Shown: positions 16,089 through 25,574 of the stretch, in pieces
Numbering within the stretch: position 1 is the first letter of the stretch
Layout of the letters: every line of letters begins with the position of its first letter
From: AAA044-D11 sp965268555
GTDB lineage: Bacteria; Actinomycetota; Actinomycetes; Nanopelagicales; Nanopelagicaceae
Assembly: GCA_965268555.1 (NCBI GenBank)
Contig: OZ254174.1
Location: 558,001-622,000 of the forward strand
DNA: 64,000 nucleotides
Direction of reading: 5' to 3'
Notes under the pieces: generated by a model
Database searches by the model: none
What the model was told of the DNA's origin: nothing
Seen by the model: only the letters and a program-made list of their open reading frames with translations
Program-made: the position numbers and the translations under genes

Positions 16089-17146
16089 AAGGAATTGTTT
16101 TTGCTGGCGCGATCTCACTTCTATTGAGTTTCATTCTTACGCCAACACTTATTCGCATACTTTCGCGTAACGGTATCGGTCAGATGATTCGTGACGACGG
16201 TCCACAATCGCATCACGTAAAGCGTGGAACACCAACCATGGGCGGAATTGTTCTGATTCTCGCCAGCGTCGTTGCCTATCTTGCAAGCCACGCACTTACC
16301 GGTAGTGGTGTTACAACTTCGGCTTTACTTGTTATTGGTTTGATGTGTGGTCTCGGTTTAGTTGGTTTCATCGATGATTGGTTAAAGGTTGCGAAGAAGC
16401 AATCACTTGGCTTAAATGCCAAGCAAAAGCTTTTCGGACAAGGTGTTGTTGCTGCTGGATTTGCTTATGCTGGATTACATTTTAAAGATGCCAACGGCCT
16501 GACCCCGATCTCACATTATTTCTCTGGAGTGCGCGACACTTCGCTCAAACTTGGAATGGCACTAGTAATTGTCTGGGTAATTTTCCTGGTACTTGGAAGC
16601 TCAAACGGTGTAAATCTGACTGATGGATTGGATGGCTTAGCATCGGGCGCTGCAATCATGACATTCCTATCCTTTATCGTTATAGGAGTTTGGGAGTTCG
16701 GACAGAGTTGTGCAATTTCAAATGTGGCACAGTGTTATAACGTGCGAGATCCGCTCGACATTGCAGTTCTATCTGCAGCGCTTGCCGGAGCATGTGCTGG
16801 CTTTCTCTGGTGGAATGCTTCACCTGCAAAAATCTTTATGGGCGATGTTGGCTCACTGGCCCTTGGCGGTGCAATTTCAGGAATCGCAATAGTTCTGCGG
16901 GTTCAAGGACTTCTAGCTGCACTTGGCGGCCTCTTTGTTTTAATAACCTTGTCAGTGATTATCCAAACCGGTTACTTCAAACTCTCCGGCGGAAAACGAG
17001 TATTTAAGATGGCACCTCTACAACATCACTTCGAATTACTTGGCTGGGGTGAAGTAACAATTGTTATTCGATTCTGGATCTTGGCAGGAATGAGCGTTGC
17101 TGCTGGCTTAGGACTCTTTTATGGTCAATGGGTTGTATCGCAATAA
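16085..17146 (+). CDS. mraY: Phospho-MurNAc-pentapeptide transferase MraY
   Basis: 353 aa integral membrane protein with about ten helices. The cytoplasmic loops hold the expected catalytic and Mg/UDP-binding residues: FIDDWLKVAKKQSLGL with the adjacent Asp pair, NLTDGLDGLASG, and the HHFELLGW histidine box preceded by MAPLQ. MGGI (TPTMGGIV) is also typical. It makes lipid I from UDP-MurNAc-pentapeptide and undecaprenyl phosphate. The GTG start at 16085 overlaps murF by 4 bp; the stop overlaps murD by one base (TAATG). Confidence 0.96.
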   Translation: MKGIVFAGAISLLLSFILTPTLIRILSRNGIGQMIRDDGPQSHHVKRGTPTMGGIVLILASVVAYLASHALTGSGVTTSALLVIGLMCGLGLVGFIDDWLKVAKKQSLGLNAKQKLFGQGVVAAGFAYAGLHFKDANGLTPISHYFSGVRDTSLKLGMALVIVWVIFLVLGSSNGVNLTDGLDGLASGAAIMTFLSFIVIGVWEFGQSCAISNVAQCYNVRDPLDIAVLSAALAGACAGFLWWNASPAKIFMGDVGSLALGGAISGIAIVLRVQGLLAALGGLFVLITLSVIIQTGYFKLSGGKRVFKMAPLQHHFELLGWGEVTIVIRFWILAGMSVAAGLGLFYGQWVVSQ

Positions 17147-18519
17147 TGTCTTACATCGCCGAACTCCAAAGTAAGAACATTTTGATTGTTGGAGCCGGCA
17201 CGACCGGAAAATCTGTAGCAAGGTACTTAGAGAACCTAGGCGCTAACTACCAGGTTATTGATGAGAAGGCTTCGACTATAGATGGTGTCGAAATTCTAAA
17301 CGCGATTCCAGATCAAGGCAGCTTTGATATAGCAATAGTTTCACCAGGCTGGCGCAAGGATCATTCATTTATTGAGAGCCTTCGCAATAAAGGTGTTGAA
17401 GTAATAAGTGAAATAGATTTCGCCTGGAACCTGAAATCCGAGTTAAATCCGGAGCAAAAGTGGATTGGACTAACTGGCACCAATGGCAAGACGACAACAG
17501 TTCAAATGCTGGAATCGATTCTAATTGCGGCTGGAGCAAATGCTATTGCCTGCGGAAATGTTGGAACAACTGTTGTCGAAGCCGTTACTAGTGACAATAA
17601 CTTTGAAACGCTGGCAATCGAACTTTCATCTTTCCAGATTGAGTGGAGCACCTTGCCGGTGTATGAAGCTGTTGCAATCTTGAATTTAGCGGAGGATCAC
17701 ATCGATTGGCATGGCAGTTTTTCAAATTACGCCGATGCCAAAATGAAATTATTGAATCAGAGTAAGTTGGCAATTCTAAACTTGAATGACCCAGAAATTA
17801 TTTTGCGTAGCGCCGGTTGGACCGGACGTAAAGTTTTCTTTGGCTTTGATACGCCACAGTCTGGTGAAATTGGATTAGTAGAAGAATTATTAGTCGATCG
17901 GGCCTTTGTAACGACTCCAGATGCAGCCGAAGTGATATCTGAGTTGAGCGAGATTAAACCAGCTGTACCGCACAATGTAGCTAATGCAATGGCAGCAGCA
18001 GGTTTGGCACTTGCAATGGGAATTCCGCATCCAGTAATCAAAAAGGGGATTGCAAGCTTCAAACTTGATAATCATCGCCTGCAAACAGTTCTCTCGAAAG
18101 ATGGAATTGATTGGGTAAATGATTCCAAAGCAACTAATCCTCATGCCGCAAATGCGGCTCTTCTCTCGCATCTTTCAAATATCTGGATTGCTGGTGGCTT
18201 GGCAAAGGGTGCCAAGATGGAAGAATTAGTGGCTCGTACAAGTTCGCGGATTAAGGCAGCAATCCTTATTGGCAAGGATGCAGATCTAATTGCAAAAGCT
18301 CTGACAAAAATTGCACCCGAAATTCCCATTCATAATATTGCGAACACTTCGAATCCAGCAGATTTAATGGATGAGGTAATTTCCTGCGCCAAAACGATTG
18401 CTAGTGCTGGGGATACAGTTTTATTGGCACCCGCATGCGCTTCCATGGACCAGTTCTCGTCATATGCACAACGCGGTGAGCTCTTTATGGATTCGGTATA
18501 TAGGTTGGTTGCAAAATGA
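17146..18519 (+). CDS. murD: UDP-MurNAc-L-Ala--D-Glu ligase MurD
   Basis: 457 aa from the ATG at 17146 (TAATG overlap with mraY). An upstream in-frame TTG at 17128 adds six residues and is unlikely. The N-terminal Rossmann-like domain has IVGAGTTGKSVARYLE; the ATP loop is GLTGTNGKTTT (from residue 108); the C-terminal domain has WVNDSKATNPHAANAAL and APACASMDQF, both MurD-typical. It adds D-glutamate to UDP-MurNAc-L-Ala. 4-bp overlap with ftsW. Confidence 0.96.
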   Translation: MSYIAELQSKNILIVGAGTTGKSVARYLENLGANYQVIDEKASTIDGVEILNAIPDQGSFDIAIVSPGWRKDHSFIESLRNKGVEVISEIDFAWNLKSELNPEQKWIGLTGTNGKTTTVQMLESILIAAGANAIACGNVGTTVVEAVTSDNNFETLAIELSSFQIEWSTLPVYEAVAILNLAEDHIDWHGSFSNYADAKMKLLNQSKLAILNLNDPEIILRSAGWTGRKVFFGFDTPQSGEIGLVEELLVDRAFVTTPDAAEVISELSEIKPAVPHNVANAMAAAGLALAMGIPHPVIKKGIASFKLDNHRLQTVLSKDGIDWVNDSKATNPHAANAALLSHLSNIWIAGGLAKGAKMEELVARTSSRIKAAILIGKDADLIAKALTKIAPEIPIHNIANTSNPADLMDEVISCAKTIASAGDTVLLAPACASMDQFSSYAQRGELFMDSVYRLVAK

Positions 18520-19697
18520 AGAGACGAATTCGCGAAGAAGGTCAGCAGTACGTTAACTTTTTAGCAAAGCCAACGGCCTCCTATTTGATGATTATTGGAA
18601 GCACTGGAGCGCTAGCTGGCCTGGGGTTAGTGATGGTGTTATCTGCGTCCTCGGTCACATCACTTTCGGAATCAGGAAATGCATATTCTATTTTTCTAAA
18701 GCAACTTCTCTTCTTGTTTGTTGGAATCGGAATCTCGATTGTGACTATGCGAATGCACCTTTCGCATTGGGAGAGCCTTGCCAGGCTTGCGCTACCCATT
18801 GGTTTAGTGGCACTTACCTTGCCGATATTTTTAGGAAGTTCCGTAAATGGAAACCGAAATTGGATTCCAATCGGTCCATTCACATTACAACCGAGTGAGT
18901 TTGCGAAACTAGCACTAATTCTTTACTGCGCTCTAATGTTGCGTAAGCACTTAGATCGTAGAGCAAAAGGGATTCCATCGAACGCTGTTGGAATGGTCGC
19001 CGTAGGATCAATTTCATTCCTGCTACTTATTCTTGTTGGGCGTGACCTAGGAACTGCTGTGATTGTAGCTGGCATAGTTTTTGGAATGCTCTTCATCGCA
19101 GGCACTAATCTAAAAGTTCTAGCCGGAATTTCTTCAATATTTCTTATTGGGGGCTTGGCATTAGCGGTTACCGAACCTGCGCGATTCAAACGTTTTAAAG
19201 CTGTGATAGATCCCTTCGCGCCTGATATCTACAAATTGGCAGGATGGCAACCAGCACATAGCCTCATGAGTCTTGCAAGTGGTGGATTATTTGGTGTTGG
19301 TATTGGAGCAAGTAAACAAAAGTGGGCGAACTTGGCCGAAGCACACACGGATTTCATTTTCTCAGTTATTGGTGAAGAGTTGGGCTTACTCGGAACAATG
19401 ACGGTAATTTTATTATTCGGCGTAATGATTTTCGGAATTTTCAGAATCGCCATTAATGCTAAGGATCTATTCCAAAAGTACGTTGTGACGGGAATTGGTT
19501 GCTGGATTATTCTTCAAGTATTAGTGAACCTGATGACCGGAGTTGGAATAGTTCCAGTTGTTGGAGTTACGTTGCCATTCATTTCATATGGTGGTTCTTC
19601 GCTTGTAGCAAATTGTTTAGCTATCTCTTTTGTGTTAAATGTTGCCCGTCGCGAGCCACAATTCATCGCTGCCCGCAGCGCCAAAAAGGCGAGGTAA
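18516..19697 (+). CDS. ftsW: Septal glycosyltransferase FtsW (SEDS family)
   Basis: 393 aa polytopic protein with about ten helices. SEDS signatures: GNRNWIPIGPFTLQPSEFAKLAL, ILVGRDLGTAVIV, the conserved AHTDFIFSVIGEELGLLG and the C-terminal PFISYGGSSLVANCLAI. It polymerises lipid II during septation with FtsI. The order murD-ftsW-murG is the standard dcw arrangement, so FtsW rather than RodA is intended. It ends immediately before the ATG of murG (no gap). Confidence 0.95.
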   Translation: MKRRIREEGQQYVNFLAKPTASYLMIIGSTGALAGLGLVMVLSASSVTSLSESGNAYSIFLKQLLFLFVGIGISIVTMRMHLSHWESLARLALPIGLVALTLPIFLGSSVNGNRNWIPIGPFTLQPSEFAKLALILYCALMLRKHLDRRAKGIPSNAVGMVAVGSISFLLLILVGRDLGTAVIVAGIVFGMLFIAGTNLKVLAGISSIFLIGGLALAVTEPARFKRFKAVIDPFAPDIYKLAGWQPAHSLMSLASGGLFGVGIGASKQKWANLAEAHTDFIFSVIGEELGLLGTMTVILLFGVMIFGIFRIAINAKDLFQKYVVTGIGCWIILQVLVNLMTGVGIVPVVGVTLPFISYGGSSLVANCLAISFVLNVARREPQFIAARSAKKAR

Positions 19698-20798
19698 ATG
19701 ATGCATCGAGTAATTCTCGTTGGCGGTGGCACTGCTGGACATGTTGAACCAGCTCTGGCTGTCGCACATTGGTTATTAGAAAACAGTGAAGATGTCGCAT
19801 GTGAATTTGTTGGAACAGCTTCCGGTATCGAACAAGAGCTAGTTCCAAGCGCAGGATTAAAGCTCCATACAATTCTTAAAACACCGCTTCCACGCAGATT
19901 CAATCTATCAACGATCATCTGGCCGATACGACTAGTTGTCGCAGTTGCCCAGTCATTGAGAATTCTAAGAAGTGCTGACTTGGTAATTGGATTTGGGGGA
20001 TATGTAAGCGCGCCCTGCTATATAGCTGCACGAATTCTCGGAGTTAAGTTATTGATTCATGAAGCAAATGCGATACCTGGATGGGCCAATAAGCTCGGCG
20101 CCAAATTCGCAGATGAAATTCTTATTGCTTTCAAGACTTCAAGAAGCGCCGGGCCAGCTTGGAGCACCGCAAAATTAGTGGGAATGCCAATTCGCACCGA
20201 AATTTTCGCAATCTCGCAAATGGGCAAGTCAGAACGTTCGACAATCTGGAACGAGACCTACAAAAATTTGGGACTCGATCGCACTAAGCGGACGATATTT
20301 GTTTTTGGTGGATCACTCGGTGCGCAAGCAATAAACAGTGCACTGGTGCAAGCGCTCCCGGAATTACTGGAAAAGGGTTTCAACATAATTCATGGCCTAG
20401 GAAGCAAGAATGCGTTGCCACAAAAACGTCCCGGATATGCGCCACTCGCATATATTTCGGATATGGCAGGAGCATATGTTGCAAGTGATTTAGTGATTTC
20501 CAGGGGAGGTGCGGTTACTTGTGCCGAATTAGATGCCGCAAATTCCTTCGCCCTTATAGTTCCGTTGCCAATTGGAAATGGTGAACAGCGCGCGAATGCC
20601 GCAGATTTAGTTGAAAAAGGTGCAGCTGAGATCTGTAGCAATTCCGAATTCAATTCAACTTGGCTGCTGTCAAATATCGATGAGTTAATTTATAAGGCAG
20701 AACAGTGGGCGGCCAAGCGGTCACCAAAAACTGAGAAACCCGCGGCCGAAGTTATAGGTCAAATGGTTCTTACAAAACTAGCAAAGTACACAAAATGA
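19698..20798 (+). CDS. murG: Lipid II synthase MurG
   Basis: 366 aa GT-B glycosyltransferase. The first Gly-rich loop is LVGGGTAGHVEPALAVA and a second is FVFGGSLGAQAINSAL; the HEANAIPGWANKL and the donor-site stretch SRGGAVTCAELDA are diagnostic. It transfers GlcNAc to lipid I at the inner face of the membrane. Two consecutive ATG codons begin the gene at 19698; the first directly follows the ftsW stop. 4-bp overlap with murC. Confidence 0.95.
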   Translation: MMHRVILVGGGTAGHVEPALAVAHWLLENSEDVACEFVGTASGIEQELVPSAGLKLHTILKTPLPRRFNLSTIIWPIRLVVAVAQSLRILRSADLVIGFGGYVSAPCYIAARILGVKLLIHEANAIPGWANKLGAKFADEILIAFKTSRSAGPAWSTAKLVGMPIRTEIFAISQMGKSERSTIWNETYKNLGLDRTKRTIFVFGGSLGAQAINSALVQALPELLEKGFNIIHGLGSKNALPQKRPGYAPLAYISDMAGAYVASDLVISRGGAVTCAELDAANSFALIVPLPIGNGEQRANAADLVEKGAAEICSNSEFNSTWLLSNIDELIYKAEQWAAKRSPKTEKPAAEVIGQMVLTKLAKYTK

Positions 20799-22183
20799 AA
20801 TTAGCAGAATTAGCAGATAAGAAAGTTCATTTCATCGGACTCGGCGGCGCGGGAATGAGTGGAATTGCGCGAATCATGTTGGCCAGAGGAGTAAGTATTT
20901 CGGGCTCGGATGCCAAGGAGTCAACTGTTTTGGCAGGCTTGCAGACTTTAGGTGCAACAGTTTTTGTTGGGCATAGCGCATCAAACTTAGGTGATAGCGA
21001 AGTTTTGGTTGTATCAAGTGCCATTGACGATAAGAATCCTGAAGTACTAGCTGCCATAGAAAAAGGGCTAGAGATTCTTACTCGAGCACAAGCTCTTGCA
21101 ATGTTAATGTCGGAATCCAAGTCCATTGCAGTTGCTGGAACGCATGGAAAGACCACTACAACTTCTATGCTCACTGTTGCCCTTCAGCAAGCAGGACTAG
21201 ACCCATCATTTGCAATTGGCGGAATGATTAATCGTGGCGGAACTAATGCCCATTTAGGTTCTGGCGAAATATTCATTGCAGAAGCAGATGAGTCTGATGG
21301 TTCATTCCTTGCCTACAAGCCCTTCGGCGCAATCATCACAAATATTGAGCTAGACCATGTTGACCATTTTCCTGATCTAGATTCCGTTTACAAGATTTTC
21401 GTAGATTTCGTAAATTCAATACAACCCGGTGGATTTTTAGTAGCTGGAATCGATAGCCCAGGTGTAGTTGATTTATTGTCTAAAGTTTCTCGTAACGATA
21501 TTGAAGTTATTACTTATGGCGAGGCTGCAGATTTTTCAATATCTCATATTTCATTACAACCAACTGCGGCACATGCCCGAATAACTAAACTTGGGAAAGT
21601 GCTAGGCGAGCTTTCGCTCTCAATTCCTGGGCGCCACAATGTTGAAAATGCAACCTCTGCGCTTGCTGCCGGGCTCAAACTGGGCGCACCTGTCGCAGAT
21701 TTGCTAACCGGTCTTTCAAGCTTTAGCGGTGCCAAGCGTCGCTTTGAGAATAAGGGAAGCGCTAACGGAGTCACCGTTATCGATGATTATGGGCACCACC
21801 CAACAGAAGTTCGAGTAACCCTGGAGACCGCAAAGAGATTTGCCGGCAATGGAAAAGTAATTGTAATTTTTCAACCACATCGCTATTCAAGAACTGCAAT
21901 GTTTGTTTCAGAATTTGCCGAAGTATTGGATATTGCAGATCAAATCTTCCTGCTTGAAGTTTACGCGGCAAGCGAGGCGGCTATCCCTGGGGTCTCATCG
22001 ATTTTGATTTCAAATGCGATGGCGAGTCCAAAAGTAAAATTTGAACCATCAATGATCGAAGTCGTAAATGAAAGTGTTGCTATGGCGAATCCTGGTGATG
22101 TGATAATCACATTAGGTGCTGGGGATGTAAATCTACTTGTACCGATGATTTTACAAATGCTAGAGGATAAAATTGCAGACTAG
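20795..22183 (+). CDS. murC: UDP-MurNAc--L-Ala ligase MurC
   Basis: 462 aa. The N-terminus HFIGLGGAGMSGIARIML is the MurC Rossmann signature, the ATP loop is AGTHGKTTT (G115 to T121), and EADESDGSFL plus IDDYGHHPTEVRVTLE are MurC specific. It catalyses the first amino-acid addition to UDP-MurNAc. The order murG-murC-ftsQ matches Actinobacteria. MurB and Ddl are not in the window. It overlaps murG by 4 bp and ftsQ by 11 bp. Confidence 0.96.
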   Translation: MKLAELADKKVHFIGLGGAGMSGIARIMLARGVSISGSDAKESTVLAGLQTLGATVFVGHSASNLGDSEVLVVSSAIDDKNPEVLAAIEKGLEILTRAQALAMLMSESKSIAVAGTHGKTTTTSMLTVALQQAGLDPSFAIGGMINRGGTNAHLGSGEIFIAEADESDGSFLAYKPFGAIITNIELDHVDHFPDLDSVYKIFVDFVNSIQPGGFLVAGIDSPGVVDLLSKVSRNDIEVITYGEAADFSISHISLQPTAAHARITKLGKVLGELSLSIPGRHNVENATSALAAGLKLGAPVADLLTGLSSFSGAKRRFENKGSANGVTVIDDYGHHPTEVRVTLETAKRFAGNGKVIVIFQPHRYSRTAMFVSEFAEVLDIADQIFLLEVYAASEAAIPGVSSILISNAMASPKVKFEPSMIEVVNESVAMANPGDVIITLGAGDVNLLVPMILQMLEDKIAD

Positions 22184-22883
22184 GGTTAAACGATTTATTC
22201 GCACCATCCTCGTTGCAGCCGCAATTGCGTTACTAGCTTATGGCTTGGGTTGGTCAAAAATTATCGCAGTAGATTCAATTGTTATCTCTGGCACCGAAGA
22301 GAGCAAGCTTGTGAATTCACAACTTGTAGCAGGAGAATCTAAAATCAAAAAAGGCGAACCTCTTGCCCGAATAAACCCCCGCACCGAAGCTAATTTGCTA
22401 GAAGATTTGGAATGGATTTCAGCGGCGAAGATCACTAGAAATTGGTGGAGTGGGGAAGTGCAGATAACAATTATTGAACGGGCTCCGGTCGCCGTGTTTA
22501 AAGGTGTGACTCGTTCTGGGGAGCCAAGATATCTAGCCAGCGATGGCTTCGAATTCTCCAGTCCCAAGAAATTCAACGGCTTGGCAGAGATTTCATTGAG
22601 CGAGAAGAGCCCTGGAGAGCGCCGGCTAATCGCGAATTTCGTATCCCAGTTACCGCCAGAATTAGTTGGCTCCCTCCTCGGCTTGGAAATATCTGCCGGC
22701 AATGAAGTAAAGATGCAGATTAGCCATGGGAAAAAATCAATCTCGGTTAATTGGGGTTCCAGAAATAGTGCAGCTGATGTTGCTGTGAAAAGTAAAGTAT
22801 TAATGGGTTTATTGGCACTTCCAGAGAATAAGAAAATTGCCGAAGTAGATCTAACAATCGCTAATTCACCAATTGTGAGTTAG
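22173..22883 (+). CDS. ftsQ: Division protein FtsQ (POTRA domain)
   Basis: 236 aa bitopic protein. Short basic cytoplasmic tail (RVKRF), one membrane helix (TILVAAAIALLAYGLGW, about 11-28), then a POTRA domain starting IIAVDSIVISGTEESK with the typical PLARINPRTEANLLEDLEWI continuation, and a beta domain. The TTG start at 22173 is supported by the Shine-Dalgarno AGAGGAT six to seven bases upstream and lies within the end of murC. FtsQ recruits FtsL and regulates FtsWI. Sequence divergence is high; the call rests on POTRA pattern and place before ftsZ. Confidence 0.9.
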   Translation: MQTRVKRFIRTILVAAAIALLAYGLGWSKIIAVDSIVISGTEESKLVNSQLVAGESKIKKGEPLARINPRTEANLLEDLEWISAAKITRNWWSGEVQITIIERAPVAVFKGVTRSGEPRYLASDGFEFSSPKKFNGLAEISLSEKSPGERRLIANFVSQLPPELVGSLLGLEISAGNEVKMQISHGKKSISVNWGSRNSAADVAVKSKVLMGLLALPENKKIAEVDLTIANSPIVS

Positions 22884-22959
22884 GCCTTTTGCCCAAATCA
22901 ATCCGAAATTAGTCAAATTAGTAATTGCAAAATTAAAGTTTTTTACTTCGTGTCGGTCG

Positions 22960-23031
22960 TTGATTGAAAGTGTGAACCCGCATAGTTTTACCAATCGATA
23001 AGGCATCACGTAAATCTCAAGTAGAGATTTA
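22960..23031 (+). promoter_or_regulatory. Probable ftsZ promoter and 5' UTR hairpin
   Basis: The 169-bp ftsQ-ftsZ gap contains a weak promoter candidate, TTGATT (22960-22965) with 17 bp to TAGTTT (22983-22988). Downstream is a perfect hairpin TAAATCTC / GAGATTTA with a 5-nt loop (23011-23031), ending 21 bases before the GTG start and just before the AAAGAGG Shine-Dalgarno. The hairpin is certain as sequence; the promoter is a guess. Confidence 0.5.
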
Positions 23032-23052
23032 GGGTTAAGAAAGAGGCAGATT

Positions 23053-24201
23053 GTGGCTACACCACAGAATTATTTAGCAGTCATCAAAGTTGTTGGCGTT
23101 GGTGGCGGCGGTGTTAATGCAATCAATCGGATGATTGAAGCTGGACTTAAAGGCGTTGAGTTCATTGCAATCAATACTGATTCGCAACAATTGATTATGA
23201 GTGATGCTCATGTGAAATTAGATATTGGTAGAAAATTAACAAGAGGTCTTGGTGCCGGCGCTGCTCCGGAAATTGGTAAGCAAGCTGCACTTGATCACAC
23301 TGAAGAAATTGAAGAGATGCTTCGCGGTGCGGATATGGTTTTCGTAACTGCAGGTGAAGGTGGTGGCACAGGAACTGGTGGTGCTCCAATCATCGCAAAG
23401 ATTGCAAAAGATTTAGGTGCGCTGACTGTTGGAGTAGTAACAAAGCCATTCACCTTTGAAGGTAAGCGTCGCACCGCACAAGCAGATGAAGGTATTGCGT
23501 TATTGCGCGAAGAGGTTGACACTCTAATTGTCATTCCAAATGATCGTTTGCTAGCAATTTCAGATCGATCAATCAGTCAGCTAGAAGCATTTAGAAGTGC
23601 GGATCAAGTTCTGCTCTCAGGTGTACAAGGAATTACAGATTTGATAACAACTCCAGGTTTAATCAACTTGGACTTCGCTGATGTTAAGAGCGTAATGTCT
23701 GGCGCAGGTTCAGCGTTGATGGGAATTGGTTCGGCTCGCGGCGAAGCTCGTGCAACTCGCGCAGCAGAACTCGCAATCTCTAGCCCATTGCTTGAAGCAT
23801 CAATTGATGGTGCACGTGGTGTACTTCTTTCAATAGCTGGCGGTTCAGATATCGGACTCTTTGAATTGAGTGAAGCGGCTGAGTTGGTAGCGCAGTCAGC
23901 TCATCCTGATGCAAATATTATTTTTGGAACCGTTATCGACGATGCCTTGGGCGATGAAGTTCGCGTAACTGTCATTGCTGCTGGCTTCGAGGGCGGAATT
24001 CCAAAACGTATCTCTGTTCCGGTAATTGATGCAGCATCACTTTCGGGCAATGCTGATCCAATCGCAGCGAACGATCCTCTCGCCGTAGCCCTAGATATTC
24101 CAACAGTTTCAATTTCAACGGCTAATACGCCACGTAAGCGAATCACCTTTGAAGATTTGGTAACTGAAGACGATATCGATGTTCCAGATTTCATGAAGTA
24201 A
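23053..24201 (+). CDS. ftsZ: Cell division tubulin homologue FtsZ
   Basis: 382 aa. N-terminal GTPase domain with VGVGGGGVNAINRM, the tubulin signature GEGGGTGTGGAP (101-112), and the T7-loop region NLDFADVKSVM that supplies the catalytic Asp. A short linker leads to the conserved C-terminal peptide DIDVPDFMK, the docking site for FtsW/SepF-type partners. It forms the Z ring. GTG start at 23053 with Shine-Dalgarno AAAGAGG. It has its own 169-bp upstream region, unlike the tightly overlapped genes before it, so separate control is likely. Confidence 0.98.
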   Translation: MATPQNYLAVIKVVGVGGGGVNAINRMIEAGLKGVEFIAINTDSQQLIMSDAHVKLDIGRKLTRGLGAGAAPEIGKQAALDHTEEIEEMLRGADMVFVTAGEGGGTGTGGAPIIAKIAKDLGALTVGVVTKPFTFEGKRRTAQADEGIALLREEVDTLIVIPNDRLLAISDRSISQLEAFRSADQVLLSGVQGITDLITTPGLINLDFADVKSVMSGAGSALMGIGSARGEARATRAAELAISSPLLEASIDGARGVLLSIAGGSDIGLFELSEAAELVAQSAHPDANIIFGTVIDDALGDEVRVTVIAAGFEGGIPKRISVPVIDAASLSGNADPIAANDPLAVALDIPTVSISTANTPRKRITFEDLVTEDDIDVPDFMK

Positions 24202-24222
24202 TAACCAAATTCAACTAAGTAA

Positions 24223-24888
24223 ATGGCGCAACAGATCTTCACTGCGCGAGCTGGTGGCCTTTCTACGGGAGATTTTGCTTCCTTAAATTTGGGGGATCAC
24301 GTCGGTGATAACTCAGTTTTAGTGGAAGCAAATCGCGCGATCTTAAGAACTCTTTTAAGTCAGAAGCAGCCGATTTTTATGAATCAAGTTCATGGGGCTG
24401 CGGTGATTGAGGTTGATGAGAAAACGCAATCACCGGTAACGGCCGATGCCATCATAACTAGAGTGGCTGGTCTTCCATTAACTGTTCTTGCTGCAGATTG
24501 CCTACCAATACTTATTTCGAGTAGCTCGGTGGTTGGCGCTGTTCATGCTGGACGTAAGGGAGTTCTTGCTGGCGTTATCTCGAAGACAGTTCTAGCAATG
24601 CGTGAGCTAGGTGCACAGGATCTAAGGGCAAAGATTGGTCCGGCAATCTGTAAAGATTGTTATGAGGTGGATGTCGAAATGTATGAAGCAGCCGTACTTC
24701 AGAAACCAAAACTTGCTACAAGTTCAGTAAGTCACCGACTTGATTTAAGAAGCGCAGCCAAATTCGAATTGGAATCCTTAAGAGTCGAGGTCGAAAGTAT
24801 CGAGATCTGCACTGCTCATGATTCAAATTATTTCTCTTATCGCAGAGATGGTCAGACCGGTCGCAGTGCTGGGGTAATAGTTTTATGA
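24223..24888 (+). CDS. pgeF: PgeF/YfiH-family peptidoglycan-editing (laccase-domain) protein
   Basis: 221 aa, the usual DUF152/YfiH length. The zinc-site residues are present: H57 (NQVHG), C93 (AADCLP) and H108 (GAVHAGRKG); GPAICKDCYEV and C-terminal SYRRDGQTGR are also family-typical. Enzymes of this family hydrolyse or edit misplaced L-Ser in the peptidoglycan stem peptide, or deaminate adenosine; polyphenol oxidase activity has been reported for homologues. The position ftsZ-pgeF-yggS-sepF is conserved in Actinobacteria and Firmicutes. Its ATG is 21 bp after the ftsZ stop; 4-bp overlap with yggS. Confidence 0.9.
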   Translation: MAQQIFTARAGGLSTGDFASLNLGDHVGDNSVLVEANRAILRTLLSQKQPIFMNQVHGAAVIEVDEKTQSPVTADAIITRVAGLPLTVLAADCLPILISSSSVVGAVHAGRKGVLAGVISKTVLAMRELGAQDLRAKIGPAICKDCYEVDVEMYEAAVLQKPKLATSSVSHRLDLRSAAKFELESLRVEVESIEICTAHDSNYFSYRRDGQTGRSAGVIVL

Positions 24889-25553
24889 GCAATCGCAAAG
24901 AAGAGATTACTCAGAACCTTTCTAGGGTTAAGGCGCGCATTGCAGAAGCGGTGAAGAGCGCCAATCGCAGCCTCGAAGATGTAACTCTGATAGTTGTAAC
25001 GAAGACATTTCCCATAAGCGATGTCGAGATTCTTTATGAACTTGGAGTTAGAAATTTCGGAGAGAATCGCGATCAAGAAGCAAGCCTTAAGGCGCCCCAA
25101 CTTCCGACAGATGCGATCTGGCATTTCCAAGGACAGATTCAGAGCAATAAATTGAAGTCAATTGCTAATTGGGCGGATGTAGTGCATTCGATAGATCAAC
25201 TTTCGCACGCCGAAAAACTGAACTCGCTGGCAGAGCGAAAAGATATCTTTGTTCAAGTAGGGCTAGATGAGAGCGAAAATCGTGGTGGAATTAGGCCAGA
25301 GGATTTAACTAATTTCATTGAGTCTGTGGCTGCGCTAATAAATCTTCGGATCCTGGGCCTAATGGCCGTGGCGCCCCTTGGCGAGGATCCAGGTCGTGCC
25401 TTTAAACGGCTTAGCGAAATCTCAAAAAATCTGCTTGCAATTCATCCAGAGAAAAGCGCTATATCTGCGGGTATGAGCAATGATTTTGAGGCCGCTATTG
25501 CCAATGGTGCGACACACATCCGAATAGGTAGCCAAATACTCGGAGTTCGTTAG
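24885..25553 (+). CDS. yggS: YggS/PLPBP-family pyridoxal phosphate homeostasis protein
   Basis: 222 aa single-domain PLP-binding TIM barrel. K40 in IVVTKTFP is the predicted PLP lysine; GENRDQEA, IWHFQGQIQSNKLK, SIDQL, GLMAVAPLGEDP, and C-terminal AGMSNDFEAAIANGATHIRIGS all match the family. It buffers and delivers PLP and has no proven enzyme activity. Overlap of 4 bp with pgeF. Followed by sepF after 21 bp, where a new leaderless promoter is likely. Confidence 0.94.
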   Translation: MSNRKEEITQNLSRVKARIAEAVKSANRSLEDVTLIVVTKTFPISDVEILYELGVRNFGENRDQEASLKAPQLPTDAIWHFQGQIQSNKLKSIANWADVVHSIDQLSHAEKLNSLAERKDIFVQVGLDESENRGGIRPEDLTNFIESVAALINLRILGLMAVAPLGEDPGRAFKRLSEISKNLLAIHPEKSAISAGMSNDFEAAIANGATHIRIGSQILGVR

Positions 25554-25562
25554 CCTCTAACT

Positions 25563-25568
25563 TATTCT
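25563..25568 (+). promoter_or_regulatory. -10 element of leaderless sepF promoter
   Basis: TATTCT exactly six bases before the sepF ATG at 25575; no Shine-Dalgarno precedes that ATG. Confidence 0.5.
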
Positions 25569-25574
25569 TATGCC

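Noticed and set aside
17128..17145. Upstream TTG start for murD
   Set aside because: The ATG at 17146 overlaps the mraY stop (TAATG) and gives the usual MurD N-terminus.
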